Part shown: one piece after another, positions 10,700-23,329 of the stretch
Layout: each line of letters begins with the position of its first letter
Numbering within the stretch: the stretch's first letter is position 1
NCBI GenBank assembly: GCA_036172665.1
Contig: CM069880.1
Coordinates: 3,660,501 to 3,724,500 of the forward strand
Length of the DNA stretch: 64,000 bases
Source of the DNA: Prosopocoilus inquinatus
Taxonomy: Eukaryota; Arthropoda; Insecta; Coleoptera; Lucanidae
Direction: 5' to 3'
The notes under the pieces: model-generated
Told to the model about the DNA's origin: nothing
The model's input: only the letters and a program-made list of their open reading frames with translations
Database searches by the model: none
Translations under genes and position numbers: made by a program

Positions 10700-13600
10700 A
10701 TTAGCGTTGTTCCTGTGATGTATCTAATCGATCCTTACTCATCTTTCATGTTATTTGGCGTTTCGATGTTCTCCAGTAACTTTGATGTGAGATACGAAGT
10801 TCTCGGACGCAGCAGAAGCTAGAAATAGTTTTAAAGGAAACAACACGCATTAGCGTTGTTCCTGTGATGTATCTAATCGATCCTTACTTATCTATCATGT
10901 TATTTGACGTTTCGATGGACTCCAGTAACTCTGATGTGAGATACGACGTTTTCGGACGCAGCAGAAGCTGGAAATAGTTTTAAACGAAACAACACGTATT
11001 AGCGTTGTTCCTGTGATGTATCTAATCGATCCTTACTTAGCTACTATGTTATTTGACGTTTCGATGGACTCCAGTAACTCTAATGTGAGATACGAAATTT
11101 TCGGACGCAGCAGCAGCTGGAAATAGTTTTAAACGAAACAACACGTATTAGCGTTGTTCCTGTGATGTATCTAATCGATCCTTACTTAGCTACTATGTTA
11201 TTTGACGTTTCGATGGACTCCAGTAACTCTAATGTGAGATACGAAATTTTCGGACGCAGCAGCAGCTGGAAGTAGTTTTAAACGAAACAACACATATTAG
11301 TGTTGTTCCTGTGATGTATCTAATCGATCCTTACTCATCTATCATGTTATTTGACGTTTGGACGGACTCCAGTAACTCTGATGTGAGATTCAAAGTTCTC
11401 AGACGCAGCAGAAGCTGGAAATAGTTTTGAACGAAACAACACGTATTAGCGTTGTTCCTGTGATGTATCTAAACGATCCTTACTCATCTAACATGTTACT
11501 TGGCGTTTCGATGGACTCCAGTAACTTTGATGTGAGATACGAAGTTCTCGGACGCAGCTGAAGCTAGAAATAGTTTTAAAGGAAACAACACGCATTAGCG
11601 TTGTTCCTGTGATGTATCTAATCGATCCTTACTCATCTTTCATGTTATTTGGCGTTTCGATGGACTCCAGTAACTTTGATGTGAGATACGAAGTTCTCGG
11701 ACGCAGCTGAAGCTGGAAATAGTTTTAAACGAAACAACACGCATTAGCGTTGTTCCTGTGATGTATCTAAACGATACTTACTTATCTACTATGTTATTTG
11801 AAGTTTCGATGGACTCCAGTAACTCTGATGTGAGATAAGAAGTTCTCGGACGCAGCTGAAGCTAGAAATAGTTTTAAACGAAACAACACGTATTAGCGTT
11901 GTTCCTGTGCTGTATCTAATCGATCCATACTTATCTATCATGTTATTTGACGTTTCGATGGACTCCAGTAACTCTGATGTGAGATACGACGTTTTCGGAC
12001 GCAGCAGAAGCTGGAAATAGTTTTAAACGAAACAACACGTATTAGCGTTGTTCCTGTGATGTATCTAATCGATCCTTACTCATCTATCATGTTATTTGGC
12101 GTTTCGATGGACTCCAGTATCTTTGATGTGAGATACGATGTTCTCGGACGCAGCTGAAGCTGGAAATAGTTTTAAACGAAACAACAAGCATTAGCGTTGT
12201 TCCTGTAATGTATCTAATCGATCCTTACTGATCTATCATGTTATTTGACGTATCGATGGACTCCAGTAACTTTGATGTGAGATACGAAGTTCTCGGACGC
12301 AACAGAAGCTGGAAATAGTTTTAAACGAAACAACACGCATTAGCGTTGTTCCTGTGATGTATCTAATCGATCCTTACTCATCTATCATGTTATTTGGCGT
12401 TTCGATGGACTCCAGTAACTCTGATGTGAGATACAAAGTTCTCGGACGCAGCAGAAGCTGGAAATAGTTTTGAACGAAACAACACGTATTAGCGTTGTTC
12501 CTGTGATGTATCTAAACGATCCTTACTTATCTAACATGTTATTTGACGTTTGGATGGACTCCAGTAAGTCTGATGTGAGATACAAAGTTTTTGGACGCAG
12601 CAGGAGCTGGAAATAATTTTAAACGAAACAACACGTATTAGCGTTGTTCCTGTGCTGTATCTAATCGATCCTTACTTATCTACTATGTTATTTGAAGTTT
12701 CGATGGACTACAGTAACTCTGATGTGAGATACGACGTTTTCGGACGCAGCAGAAGCTGGAAATAGTTTTAAACGAAACAACACATATTAGCGTTGTTCCT
12801 GTGATGTATCTAATCGATCCTTTCTCATCTATCATGTTATTTGACGTTTGGATGGACTCCAGTAACTCTGATGTGAGATACGAAGTTCTCGGACGCAGCA
12901 GAAGCTGGAAATAGTTTTAAACGAAACAACACGCATTAGCGTTGTTCCTGTGATGTATCTAATCGATCCTTACTCATCTATCATGTTATTTGGCGTTTCG
13001 ATGGACTCCAGTAACTTTGATGTGAGATACGAAGTTCTCGGACGCAGCTGAAGCTGGAAATAGTTTTAAACGGAACAACACGCATTAGCGTTGTTCCTGT
13101 GATGTATCTAAACGATCCTTACTTATCTAACATGTTATTTGACGTTTGGATGGACTCCAGTAACTATGATGTGAGATACGACGTTTTCGGACGCAGCAGA
13201 AGCTGGAAATAGTTTTAAACGAAACAACACATATTAGCGTTGTTCCTGTGATGTATCTAATCGATCCTTTCTCATCTATCATGTTATTTGACGTTTGGAT
13301 GGACTCCAGTAACTCTGATGTGAGATACGAAGTTCTCGGACGCAGCAGGAGCTGGAAATAGTTTTAAACGAAACAACACGTATTAGCGTTGTTCCTGTGC
13401 TGTATCTAATCGATCCTTACTTATCTATCATGTTATTTGACGTTTCGATGGACTCCAGTAACTATGATGTGAGATACGACGTTTTCGGACGCAGCAGAAG
13501 CTGGAAATAGTTTTAAACGAAACAACACATATTAGCGTTGTTCCTGTGATGTATCTAATCGATCCTTTCTCATCTATCATGTTATTTGACGTCTGGATGG

Positions 13601-16600
13601 ACTCCAGTAACTCTGATGTGAGATACGAAGTTCTCGGACGCAGCAGAAGCTGGAAATAGTTTTAAACGAAACAACACGCATTAGCGATGTTCCTGTGATG
13701 TATCTAATCGATCCTTACTCATCTATCATGTTATTTGGCGTTTCGATGGACTCCAGTAACTTTGATGTGAGATACGAAGTTCTCCGACGCAGCTGAAGCT
13801 GGAAATAGTTTTAAACGAAACAACACGCATTAGCGTTGTTCCTGTGATGTATCTAAACGATCCTTACTTATCTAACATGTTATTTGACGTTTGGATGGAC
13901 TCCAGTAAGTCTGATGTGAGATACAAAGTTTTTGGACGCAGCAGGAGCTGGAAATAGTTTTAAACGAAACAACACGTATTAGCGTTGTTCCTGTGCTGTA
14001 TCTAATCGATCCTTACTTATCTATCATGTTATTTGACGTTTCGATGGACTCCAGTAACTATGATGTGAGATACGACGTTTTCGGACGCAGCAGAAGCTGG
14101 AAATAGTTTTAAACGAAACAGAACGCATTAGCGATGTTCCTGTGATGTATCTAATCGATCCTTACTTATCTATCATGTTATTTGACGTTTCTATGGACTC
14201 CAGTAACTCTGATGTGAGATACGACGTTTTCGGACGCAGCAGAAGCTGGAAATAGTTTTAAAGGAAACAACACGTATTAGCGTTGTTCCTGTGATGTATC
14301 TAATCGATCCTTACTTAGCTACTATGTTATTTGACGTTTCGATGGACTCCAGTAACTCTAATGTGAGATACGAAATTTTCGGACGCAGCAGCAGCTGGAA
14401 ATAGTTTTAAACGAAACAACACATATTAGCGTTGTTCCTGTGATGTATCTAATCGATCCTTACTCATCTATCATGTTATTTGACGTTTGGACGGACTCCA
14501 GTAACTCTGATGTGAGATTCAAAGTTCTCAGACGCAGCAGAAGCTGGAAATAGTTTTGAACGAAACAACACGTATTAGCGTTGTTCCTGTGATGTATCTA
14601 AACGATCCTTACTCATCTAACATGTTACTTGGCGTTTCGATGGACTCCAGTAACTTTGATGTGAGATACGAAGTTCTCGGACGCAGCTGAAGCTAGAAAT
14701 AGTTTTAAAGGAAACAACACGCATTAGCGTTGTTCCTGTGATGTATCTAATCGATCCTTACTCATCTTTCATGTTATTTGGCGTTTCGATGTTCTCCAGT
14801 AACTTTGATGTGAGATACGAAGTTCTCGGACGCAGCAGAAGCTAGAAATAGTTTTAAAGGAAACAACACGCATTAGCGTTGTTCCTGTGATGTATCTAAT
14901 CGATCCTTACTTATCTATCATGTTATTTGACGTATCGATGGACTCCAGTAACTCTGATGTGAGATACGACGTTTTCGGACGCAGCAGAAGCTGGAAATAG
15001 TTTTAAACGAAACAACACGTATTAGCGTTGTCCCTGTGATGTATCTAATCGATCCTTACTTAGCTACTATGTTATTTGATGTTTCGATGGACTCCAGTAA
15101 CTCTAATGTGAGATACGAAATTCTCGGACGCAGCAGCAGCTGGAAATAGTTTTAAACGAAACAACACGTATTAGCGTTGTTCCTGTGATGTATCTAATCG
15201 ATCCTTACTTAGCTACTATGTTATTTGACGTTTCGATGGACTCCAGTAACTCTAATGTGAGATACGAAATTTTCAGACGCAGCAGCAGCTGGAAATAGTT
15301 TTAAACGAAACAACACATATTATTGTTGTTCCTGTTGTGTATCTAATCGATCCTTACTCATCTATCATGTTATTTGACGTTTGGACGGACTCCAGTAACT
15401 CTGATGTGAGATTCAAAGTTCTCAGACGCAGCAGAAGCTGGAAATAGTTTTGAACGAAACAACACGTATTAGCGTTGTTCCTGTGATGTATCTAAACGAT
15501 CCTTACTCATCTAACATGTTACTTGGCGTTTCGATGGACTCCAGTAACTTTGATGTGAGATACGAAGTTCTCGGACGCAGCTGAAGCTAGAAATAATTTT
15601 AAAGGAAACAACACGCATTAGCGTTGTTCCTGTGATGTATCTAATCGATCCTTACTCATCTTTCATGTTATTTGGCGTTTCGATGGACTATAGTAACTTT
15701 GATGTGAGATACGAAGTTCTCGGACGCAGCTGAAGCTGGAAATAGTTTTAAACGAAACAACACGCATTAGCGTTGTTCCTGTGATGTATCTAAACGATCC
15801 TTACTTATCTACTATGTTATTTGAAGTTTCGATGGACTCCAGTAACTCTGATGTGAGATACGAAGTTCTCGGACGCAGCTGAAGCTAGAAATAGTTTTAA
15901 ACGAAACAACACGTATTAGCGTTGTTCCTGTGCTGTATCTAACCGATCCTTACTTATCTATCATGTTATTTGACGTTTCGATGGACTCCAGTAACTCTGA
16001 TGTGAGATACGACGTTTTCGGACGCAGCAGAAGCTGGAAATAGTTTTAAACGAAACAACACGTATTAGCGTTGTTCCTGTGCTGTATCTAATCGATCCTT
16101 ACTCATCTATCATGTTATTTGGCGTTTCGATATACTAAAGTAACTTTGATGTGAGATACGATGTTCTCGGACGCAGCTGAAGCTGGAAATAGTTTTAAAC
16201 GAAACAACACGCATTAGCGTTGTTCCTGTGATGTATCTAATCGATCCTTACTGATCTATCATGTTATTTGACGTATCGATGGACTCCAGTAACTTTGATG
16301 TGAGATACGAAGTTCTCGGACGCAGCAGAAGCTGGAAATAGTTTTAAACGAAACAACACGCATTAGCGTTGTTCCTGTGATGTATCTAATCGATCCTTAC
16401 TCATCTATCATGTTATTTGGCGTTTCGATGGACTCCAGTAACTTTGATGTGAGATACGATGTTCTCGGACGCAGCTGAAGCTGGAAATAGTTTTAAACGA
16501 AACAACACGCATTAGCGTTGTTCCTGTGATGTATCTAATCGATCCTTACTGATCTATCATGTTATTTGACGTATCGATGGACTCCAGTAACTTTGATGTG

Positions 16601-16659
16601 AGATACGAAGTTCTCGGACGCAGCTGAAGCTAGAAATAGTTTTAAACGAAAGAACACGT
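10700..16659 (+). repeat. 40-monomer block (5960 bp), copy 2
   Basis: Direct tandem copy of 4740-10699. Recognisable homology continues to about base 16686, after which this copy goes into an AAACGATCC, TTATCTAACATG monomer while copy 1 had gone into a TCATCTTTCATG monomer. Both ends of the duplicated unit therefore fall between the ATTAGCG box and the next CGATCC. All nine differences from copy 1 are single-base substitutions with no indel, consistent with a recent duplication or recent conversion between the copies. Confidence 0.96.
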
Positions 16660-18774
16660 ATTAGCGTTGTTCCTGTGATGTATCTAAACGATCCTTACTT
16701 ATCTAACATGTTATTTGACGTTTGGATGGACTCCAGTAAGTCTGATGTGAGATACAAAGTTTTTGGACGCAGCAGGAGCTGGAAATAGTTTTAAACGAAA
16801 CAACACGTATTAACGTTGTTCCTGTGCTGTATCTAATCGATCCTTACTTATCTACTATGTTATTTGAAGTTTCGATGGACTCCAGTAACTCTGATGTGAG
16901 ATACGACGTTTTCGGACGCAGCAGAAGCTGGAAATAGTTTTAAACGAAACAACACATATTAGCGTTGTTCCTGTGATGTTTCTAATCGATCCTTTCTCAT
17001 CTATCATGTTATTTGACGTTTGGATGGACTCCAGTAACTCTGATGTGAGATACGAAGTTCTCGGACGCAGCAGAAGCTGGAAATAGTTTTAAACGAAACA
17101 ACACGCATTAGCGTTGTTCCTGTGATGTATCTAATCGATCCTTACTCATCTATCATGTTATTTGGCGTTTCGATGGACTCCAGTAACTTTGATGTGAGAT
17201 ACGAAGTTCTCGGACGCAGCTGAAGCTGGAAATAGTTTTAAACGAAACAACACGCATTAGCGTTGTTCCTGTGATGTATCTAAACGATCCTTACTTATCT
17301 AACATGTTATTTGACGTTTGGATGGACTCCAGTAAGTCTGATGTGAGATACAAAGTTTTTGGACGCAGCAGGAGCTGGAAATAGTTTTAAACGAAACAGC
17401 ACGTATTAGCGTTGTTCCTGTGCTGTATCTAATCGATCCTTACTTATCTATCATGTTATTTGACGTTTCGATGGACTCCAGTAACTATGATGTGAGATAC
17501 GACGTTTTCGGACGCAGCAGAAGCTGGAAATAGTTTTAAACGAAACAGCACGCATTAGCGATGTTCCTGTGATGTATCTAATCGATCCTTACTTATATAT
17601 CATGTTATTTGATGTTTCGATGGACTCCAGTAACTCTGATGTGAGATACGACGTTTTCGGACGCAGCAGAAGCTGGAAATAGTTTTAAACGAAACAACAC
17701 GTATTAGCGTTGTTCCTGTGATGTATCTAATCGATCCTTACTTAGCTACTATGTTATTTGACGTTTCGATGGACTCCAGTAACTCTAATGTGAGATACGA
17801 AATTTTCGGACGCAGCAGCAGCTGGAAATAGTTTTAAACGAAACAACACATATTAGCGTTGTTCCTGTGATGTATCTAATCGATCCTTACTCATCTATCA
17901 TGTTATTTGACGTTTGGACGGACTCCAGTAACTCTGATGTGAGATTCAAAGTTCTCAGACGCAGCAGAAGCTGGAAATAATTTTGAACGAAACAACACGT
18001 ATTAGCGTTGTTCCTGTGATGTATCTAAACGATCCTTACTCATCTAACATGTTACTTGGCGTTTCGATGGACTCCAGTAACTTTGATGTGAGATACGAAG
18101 TTCTCGGACGCAGCTGAAGCTAGAAATAGTTTTAAAGGAAACAACACGCATTAGCGTTGTTCCTGTGATGTATCTAATCGATCCTTACTCATCTTTCATG
18201 TTATTTGGCGTTTCGAAGTTCTCCAGTAACTTTGATGTGAGATACGAAGTTCTCGGACGCAGCAGAAGCTGGAAATAGTTTTAAAGGAAACAACACGCAT
18301 TAGCGTTGTTCCTGTGATGTATCTAATCGATCCTTACTTATCTATCATGTTATTTGACGTTTCGATGGACTCCAGTAACTCTGATGTGAGATACGACGTT
18401 TTCGGACGCAGCAGAAGCTGGAAATAGTTTTAAACGAAACAACACGTATTAGCGTTGTTCCTGTGATGTATCTAATCGATCCTTACTTAGCTACAATGTT
18501 ATTTGACGTTTCGATGGACTCCAGTAACTCTAATGTGAGATACGAAATTTTCGGACGCAGCAGCAGCTGGAAATAGTTTTAAACGAAACAACACGTATTA
18601 GCGTTGTTCCTGTGATGTATCTAATCGATCCTTACTTAGCTACTATGTTATTTGACGTTTCGATGGACTCTAGTAACTCTAATGTGAGATACGAAATTTT
18701 CGGACGCAGCAGCAGCTGGAAATAGTTTTAAACGAAACAACACATATTAGCGTTGTTCCTGTGATGTATCTAAT
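16660..18774 (+). repeat. Partial third copy of the 40-mer region, shortened
   Basis: Monomers 16689 to 17434 follow the order seen from 6557 but lack the locally expanded chimeric group at 7153-7748. Units 17583, 17732, 17881, 18030, 18179, 18328 and 18477 then parallel 8196 to 9090, including the TTAGCTACT with CTCTAATG unit, the GAGATTCAAAGTTCTCAGACG unit and the TTTCATG, TTCTCCAG unit. Private changes are TTATATATCATG (17583) and CGAAGTTCTCC (18179). The differences show this copy separated earlier than copies 1 and 2 did from each other. Confidence 0.8.
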
Positions 18775-19817
18775 CGATCCTTACTCATCTATCATGTTAT
18801 TTGACGTTTGGACGGGCTCCAGTAACTCTGATGTGAGATTCAAAGTTCTCAGACGCAGCAGAAGCTGGAAATAGTTTTGAACGAAACAACACGTATTAGC
18901 GTTGTTCCTGTGATGTATCTAATCGATCCTTACTCATCTTTCATGTTATTTGGCGTTTCGATGTTCTCCAGTAACTTTGATGTGAGATACGAAGTTCTCG
19001 GACGCAGCAGAAGCTAGAAATAGTTTTAAAGGAAACAACACGCATTAGCGTTGTTCCTGTGATGTATCTAATCGATCCTTACTCATCTTTCATGTTATTT
19101 GGCGTTTCGATGTTCTCCAGTAACTTTGATGTGAGACACGAAGTTCTCGGACGCAGCAGAAGCTAGAAATAGTTTTAAAGGAAACAACACGCATTAGCGC
19201 TGTTCCTGTGATGTATCTAATCGATCCTTACTCATCTATCATGTTATTTGGCGTTTCGATGGACTCCAGTAACTTTGATGTGAGATACGAAGTTCTCGGA
19301 CGCAGCTGAAGCTAGAAATAGTTTTAAAGGAAACAACACGCATTAGCGTTGTTCCTGTGATGTATCTAATCAATCCTTACCCATCTATCATGTTATTTGG
19401 CGTTTCGATGGACTCCAGTAACTCTGATGTGAGATAAGACGTTTTCGGACGCAGCAGAAGCTGGAAATAGTTTTAAACGAAACAACACGTATTAGCGTTG
19501 TTCCTGTGATGTATCTAATCGATCCTTACTTATCTATCATGTTATTTGACGTTTCGATGGACTCCAGTAACTCTGATGTGAGATACGAAGTTCTCGGACG
19601 CAGCAGAAGCTGGAAATAGTTTTAAACGAAACAACACGCATTAGCGTTGTTCCTGTGATGTATCTAATCGATCCTTACTCATCTATCATGTTATTTGGCG
19701 TTTCGATGGACTCCAGTAACTTTGATGTGAGATACGAAGTTCTCGGACGCAGCTGAAGCTAGAAATAGTTTTAAACGAAACAACACGTATTAGCGTTGTT
19801 CCTGTGATGTATCTAAT
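18775..19817 (+). repeat. End of the left HOR domain
   Basis: Seven monomers (18775 to 19669). Two successive units (18924 and 19073) are of the TTTCATG with CGATGTTCTCC type, a short local duplication. The unit at 19371 has CAATCC in place of CGATCC and GAGATAAGACG. No monomer up to here was seen to carry the CCCTGATG variant that marks the right-hand domain. Confidence 0.78.
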
Positions 19818-20413
19818 CGATCCTTACTTATCTATTATATTATTTGACGTTTGGATGGACTCCAGTAACCCTGATGTGAGATACGAAATTTTCGGACGCA
19901 GCGGAATCTGGAAATAGTTTTAAACGAAACAACACGCATTAGCGTTGTTCCTGTGCTGTATCTAATCGATCCTTACTTATCTATCATGTTATTTGAAGTT
20001 TGGATGAACTCCAGTAACCCTGATGTGAGATACGAAGTTCTCGGACGCAGCAGAAGCTGGAAACCGTTTTAAATGAAACAACACGCATTAGCGTTGTTCC
20101 TGTGATGTATCTAAACGATCCTTACTTATCTAACATGTTATTTGATGTTTGGATGGACTCCAGTAAGTCTGATGTGAGAAACAATGTTCTCGGACACAGC
20201 AGAACCTGGAAATAGTTTTGAACGAAACAACACGTATTAGCGTTGTTCCTGTGATGTATCTAATCGATCCTTACATATCTACTATGTTATTTGAAGTTTC
20301 GATGGACTCCAGTAACTCTGATGTGAGATACGAAATTTTCGGACGCAGCAGAAGCTGGAAATAGTTTTAAACGAAACAACACGCATTAGCGTTGTTCCTG
20401 TGATGTATCTAAA
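19818..20413 (+). repeat. First Z-A-B-C monomer quartet
   Basis: Monomers Z (19818: CCCTGATG, GAAATTTTCGG, CAGCGGAA), A (19967: GAAGTTTGG, CCCTGATG, AAATGAAAC), B (20116: AAGTCTGATGTGAGAAACAATG, GAACCTGG) and C (20265: CTACTATG, GAAGTTTCG, GAAATTTTCGG) appear together for the first time. Z-A-B (usually followed by C) recurs many times further right, so this is the start of the right-hand HOR domain. Private variants here include ATTATATTATT in Z and AAACCGTTTT in A. Confidence 0.85.
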
Positions 20414-21009
20414 TGATCCTTACTTATCTAACATGTTATTTGACGTTTGGATGGACTCCAGTAAGTCTGATGTGAAATACAAAGTGTTTGGACGCAGCAT
20501 TAGCTGAAAATAGTTTTAAACGAAACAACACGTATTAGCGTTGTTCCTGTGATATATCTAATCGATCCTTACTCATCTATCATGTTATTTTACGTTTGGA
20601 TGGACTCTAGTAATTCTGATGTGAGATACGAAGTTTTTGGACGCAGCAGGAGCTGGAAATAGTTTTGAACGAAACAACACGTATTAGCGTTGTTCCTGTG
20701 ATGTATCTAAATGATCCTTACTTATCTAACATGTTATTTGACGTTTGGATGGACTCCAGTAAGTCTGATGTGAAATACAAAGTTTTTGGACGCAGCATTA
20801 GCTGAAAATAGTTTTAAACGAAACAACACGTATTAGCGTTGTTCCTGTGATATATCTAATCGATCCTTACTCATCTATCATGTTATTTTACGTTTGGATG
20901 GACTCCAGTAACTCTGATGTGAGATACAAAGTCTTTGGACGCAGCAGAAGCTGGAAATAGTTTTGAACGAAACAACACGTATTAGCGTTGTTCCTGTGAT
21001 GTATCTAAT
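20414..21009 (+). repeat. Duplicated E-F type dimer (298 bp unit)
   Basis: The pair 20414-20711 is repeated at 20712-21009. The first unit of each pair has TGATCC for CGATCC, GATGTGAAATAC and GCATTAGCTGAAAATAG; the second has the rare TTATTTTACG. The second units differ: 20563 continues with CTCTAGTAATTCTG and AGGAGC, a mixture of F (left) and D (right), while 20861 is a normal F. This is a short two-monomer duplication followed by exchange with a D unit. Confidence 0.78.
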
Positions 21010-21949
21010 CGATCCTTACTTAGCTACTATGTTATTTGACGTTTCGATGGACTCCAGTAACTCTAATGTGAGATACGAAATTTTCGGACGCAGCAGCAGC
21101 TGGAAATAGTTTTAAACGAAACAACACATATTAGCGTTGTTCCTGTGATGTATCTAATCGATCCTTACTCACCTATCATGTTATCTGACTTTTGGAAGGA
21201 CTCCAGTAACTCTGATGTGAGATACAAAGTTCTCGGACGCAGCAGAAGCTGAAAATAGTTTTAAACGAAACAACACGTATTAGCGTTGTTCCTGTGCTGT
21301 ATCTAATCGATCCTTACTTATCTATCATGTTATTTGACGTTTCGATGGACTCCAGTAACTCTGATGTGAGATACGACGTTTTAGGACGCAGCAGAAGCTG
21401 GAAATAGTTTTAAACGAAACAACACGTATTAGCGTTGTTCCTGTGATGTATCTAATCGATCCTTATTCATCTATCATATTATTTGGCGTTTCGATGGACT
21501 CCAATAACTTTGATGTGATATACGAAGTTCTCGGACGCAGCTGAAGCTGGAAATAGTTTTACACGAAAGAACACGCATTAGCGTTGTTCCTGTGATGTAT
21601 CTAATCGATCCTTACTCAGCTATCATGTTACTTGGCGTTTCGATGGACTCCAGTAACTTTGATGTGAGATACGATGTTCTCGGACGCAGCTGAAGCTAGA
21701 GATAGTTTTAAACGAAACAACACGCATTAGCGTTGTTCCTGTGATGTATCTAATCGATCCTTACTTATCTATCATGTTATTTGACGTTTGGATGGACTCC
21801 AGTAACCCTGATGTGAGATACGAAGTTCTCGGACGCAGCAGAAGCTGGAAACAGTTTTAAATGAAACAACACGCATTAGCGTTGTTCCTGTGATGTATCT
21901 AAACGATCCCTACTTATGTAACACGTTATTTGACGTTTGGATGGACTCC
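21010..21949 (+). repeat. Mixed monomers before the 9/11/16-mer region
   Basis: Units 21010 to 21904 are of various G, H, J and d types with many private substitutions, for example ACCTATCATGTTATCTGACTTTTGGAAGG split over 21159, TCATATTATTTGG with GATGTGATATAC (21457) and the first TTATGTAACACG form (21904). No tandem HOR copy with high identity was noticed next to it. It is satellite throughout. Confidence 0.75.
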
Positions 21950-23290
21950 AGTATGTCTGATGTGAGAAACAAAGTTCTCGGACGCAGCAGAACCTGGAAA
22001 TAGTTTTGAACGAAACAACACGTATTAGCGTTGTTCCTGTGATGCATCTAATCGATCCTTACTTATCTACTATGTTATTTGAAGTTTCGATGGACTCCAG
22101 TAACTCTGATGTGAGATACGAAATTTTCGGACGCAGCAGAAGCTGGAAATAGTTTTAAACGAAACAACACGCATTAGCGTTGTTCCTGTGATGTATCTAA
22201 TCGATCCTTACTCATCTATCATGTTATTTGACGATTCGATGGATTCTAGTAATTCTGATGTGAGATAAAAAGTTTTTGGACGCAGCAGAAGCTGGAAATA
22301 GTTTTGAACGAAATAACACGTATTAGCGTTGTTCCTGTGATGTATCTAATCGATCCTTACTTAGCTACTATGTTATTTGACGTTTCGATGGACTCCAGTA
22401 ACTCTAATGTGAGATACGTAATTTTCGGACGCAGCAGGAGCTGGAAATAGTTTTAAACGAAACAACACGTATTAGCGTTGTTCCTGTGCTGTATCTAATC
22501 GATCCTTACTTATCTATCATGTTATTTGACGTTTCGATGGACTCCAGTAACTCTGATGTGAGATACGATGTTTTCGGACGCAGCAGAAGCTGGAAATAGT
22601 TTTAAACGAAACAACACATATTAGCGTTGTTCCTGTGATGTATCTAATCGATCCTTTCTCATCTATCATGTTATTTGACGTTTGGATGGACTCCAGTAAC
22701 TCTGATGTGAGATACGAAGTTCTCGGACGCAGCAGAAGCTGGAAATAGTTTTAAACGAAACAACACGCATTAGCGTTGTTCCTGTGATGTATCTAATCGA
22801 TCCTTACTCATCTATCATATTATTTGGCGTTTCGATGGACTCCAGTAACTTTGATGTGAGATACGAAGTTCTCGGACGCAGCTGAAGCTGGAAATAGTTT
22901 TAAACGAAACAACACGCATTAGCGTTGTTCCTGTGATGTATCTAAACGATCCTTACTTATCTAACATGTTATTTGACGTTTGGATGGACTCCAGTAGGTC
23001 TGATGTGACATACAAAGTTTTTGGACGCAGCAGGAGCTGGAAATAGTTTTAAACGAAACAACACGTATTAGCGTTGTTCCTGTGCTGTATCTAATCGATC
23101 CTTACTTATCTATCATGTTATTTGACGTTTCGATGGACTCCAGTAACTCTGATGTGAGATACGACGTTTTCGGACGCAGCAGAAGCTGGAAATAGTTTTA
23201 AACGAAACAGCACGCATTAGCGATGTTCCTGTGATGTATCTAATCGATCCTTACTTATCTATCATGTTATTTGACGTTTCGATGGACTCC
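21950..23290 (+). repeat. 9-monomer block related to the next 11-monomer block
   Basis: Starting in the unit at 21904 (CCAGTATGTCTGATG, GAGAAACAAAG), nine monomers lead to the unit at 23245, which carries the same rare TATGTCTGATG variant. The order C, D (with GAGATAAAAAG), G and so on is repeated from 23394. The right part of this copy lacks two monomers present in the next one. The chimeric unit at 22350 marks the loss. Confidence 0.78.
22350..22498 (+). repeat. Chimeric G/a monomer marking a two-monomer deletion
   Basis: The left part is the TTAGCTACT, CTCTAATG G type (as at 23691), but after GGACGCAGC it continues AGGAGCTGG, ACGTATT and GTGCTGTATC as in the unit at 23989. In the sister copy, G (23691), H (23840) and a (23989) are three separate units. 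One in-register exchange at about monomer position 85 removed exactly 298 bp. The unit also has a private GATACGTAATTTTC change. Confidence 0.78.
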
Positions 23291-23329
23291 AGTATGTCTG
23301 ATGTGAGAAACAAAGTTCTCGGACGCAAC

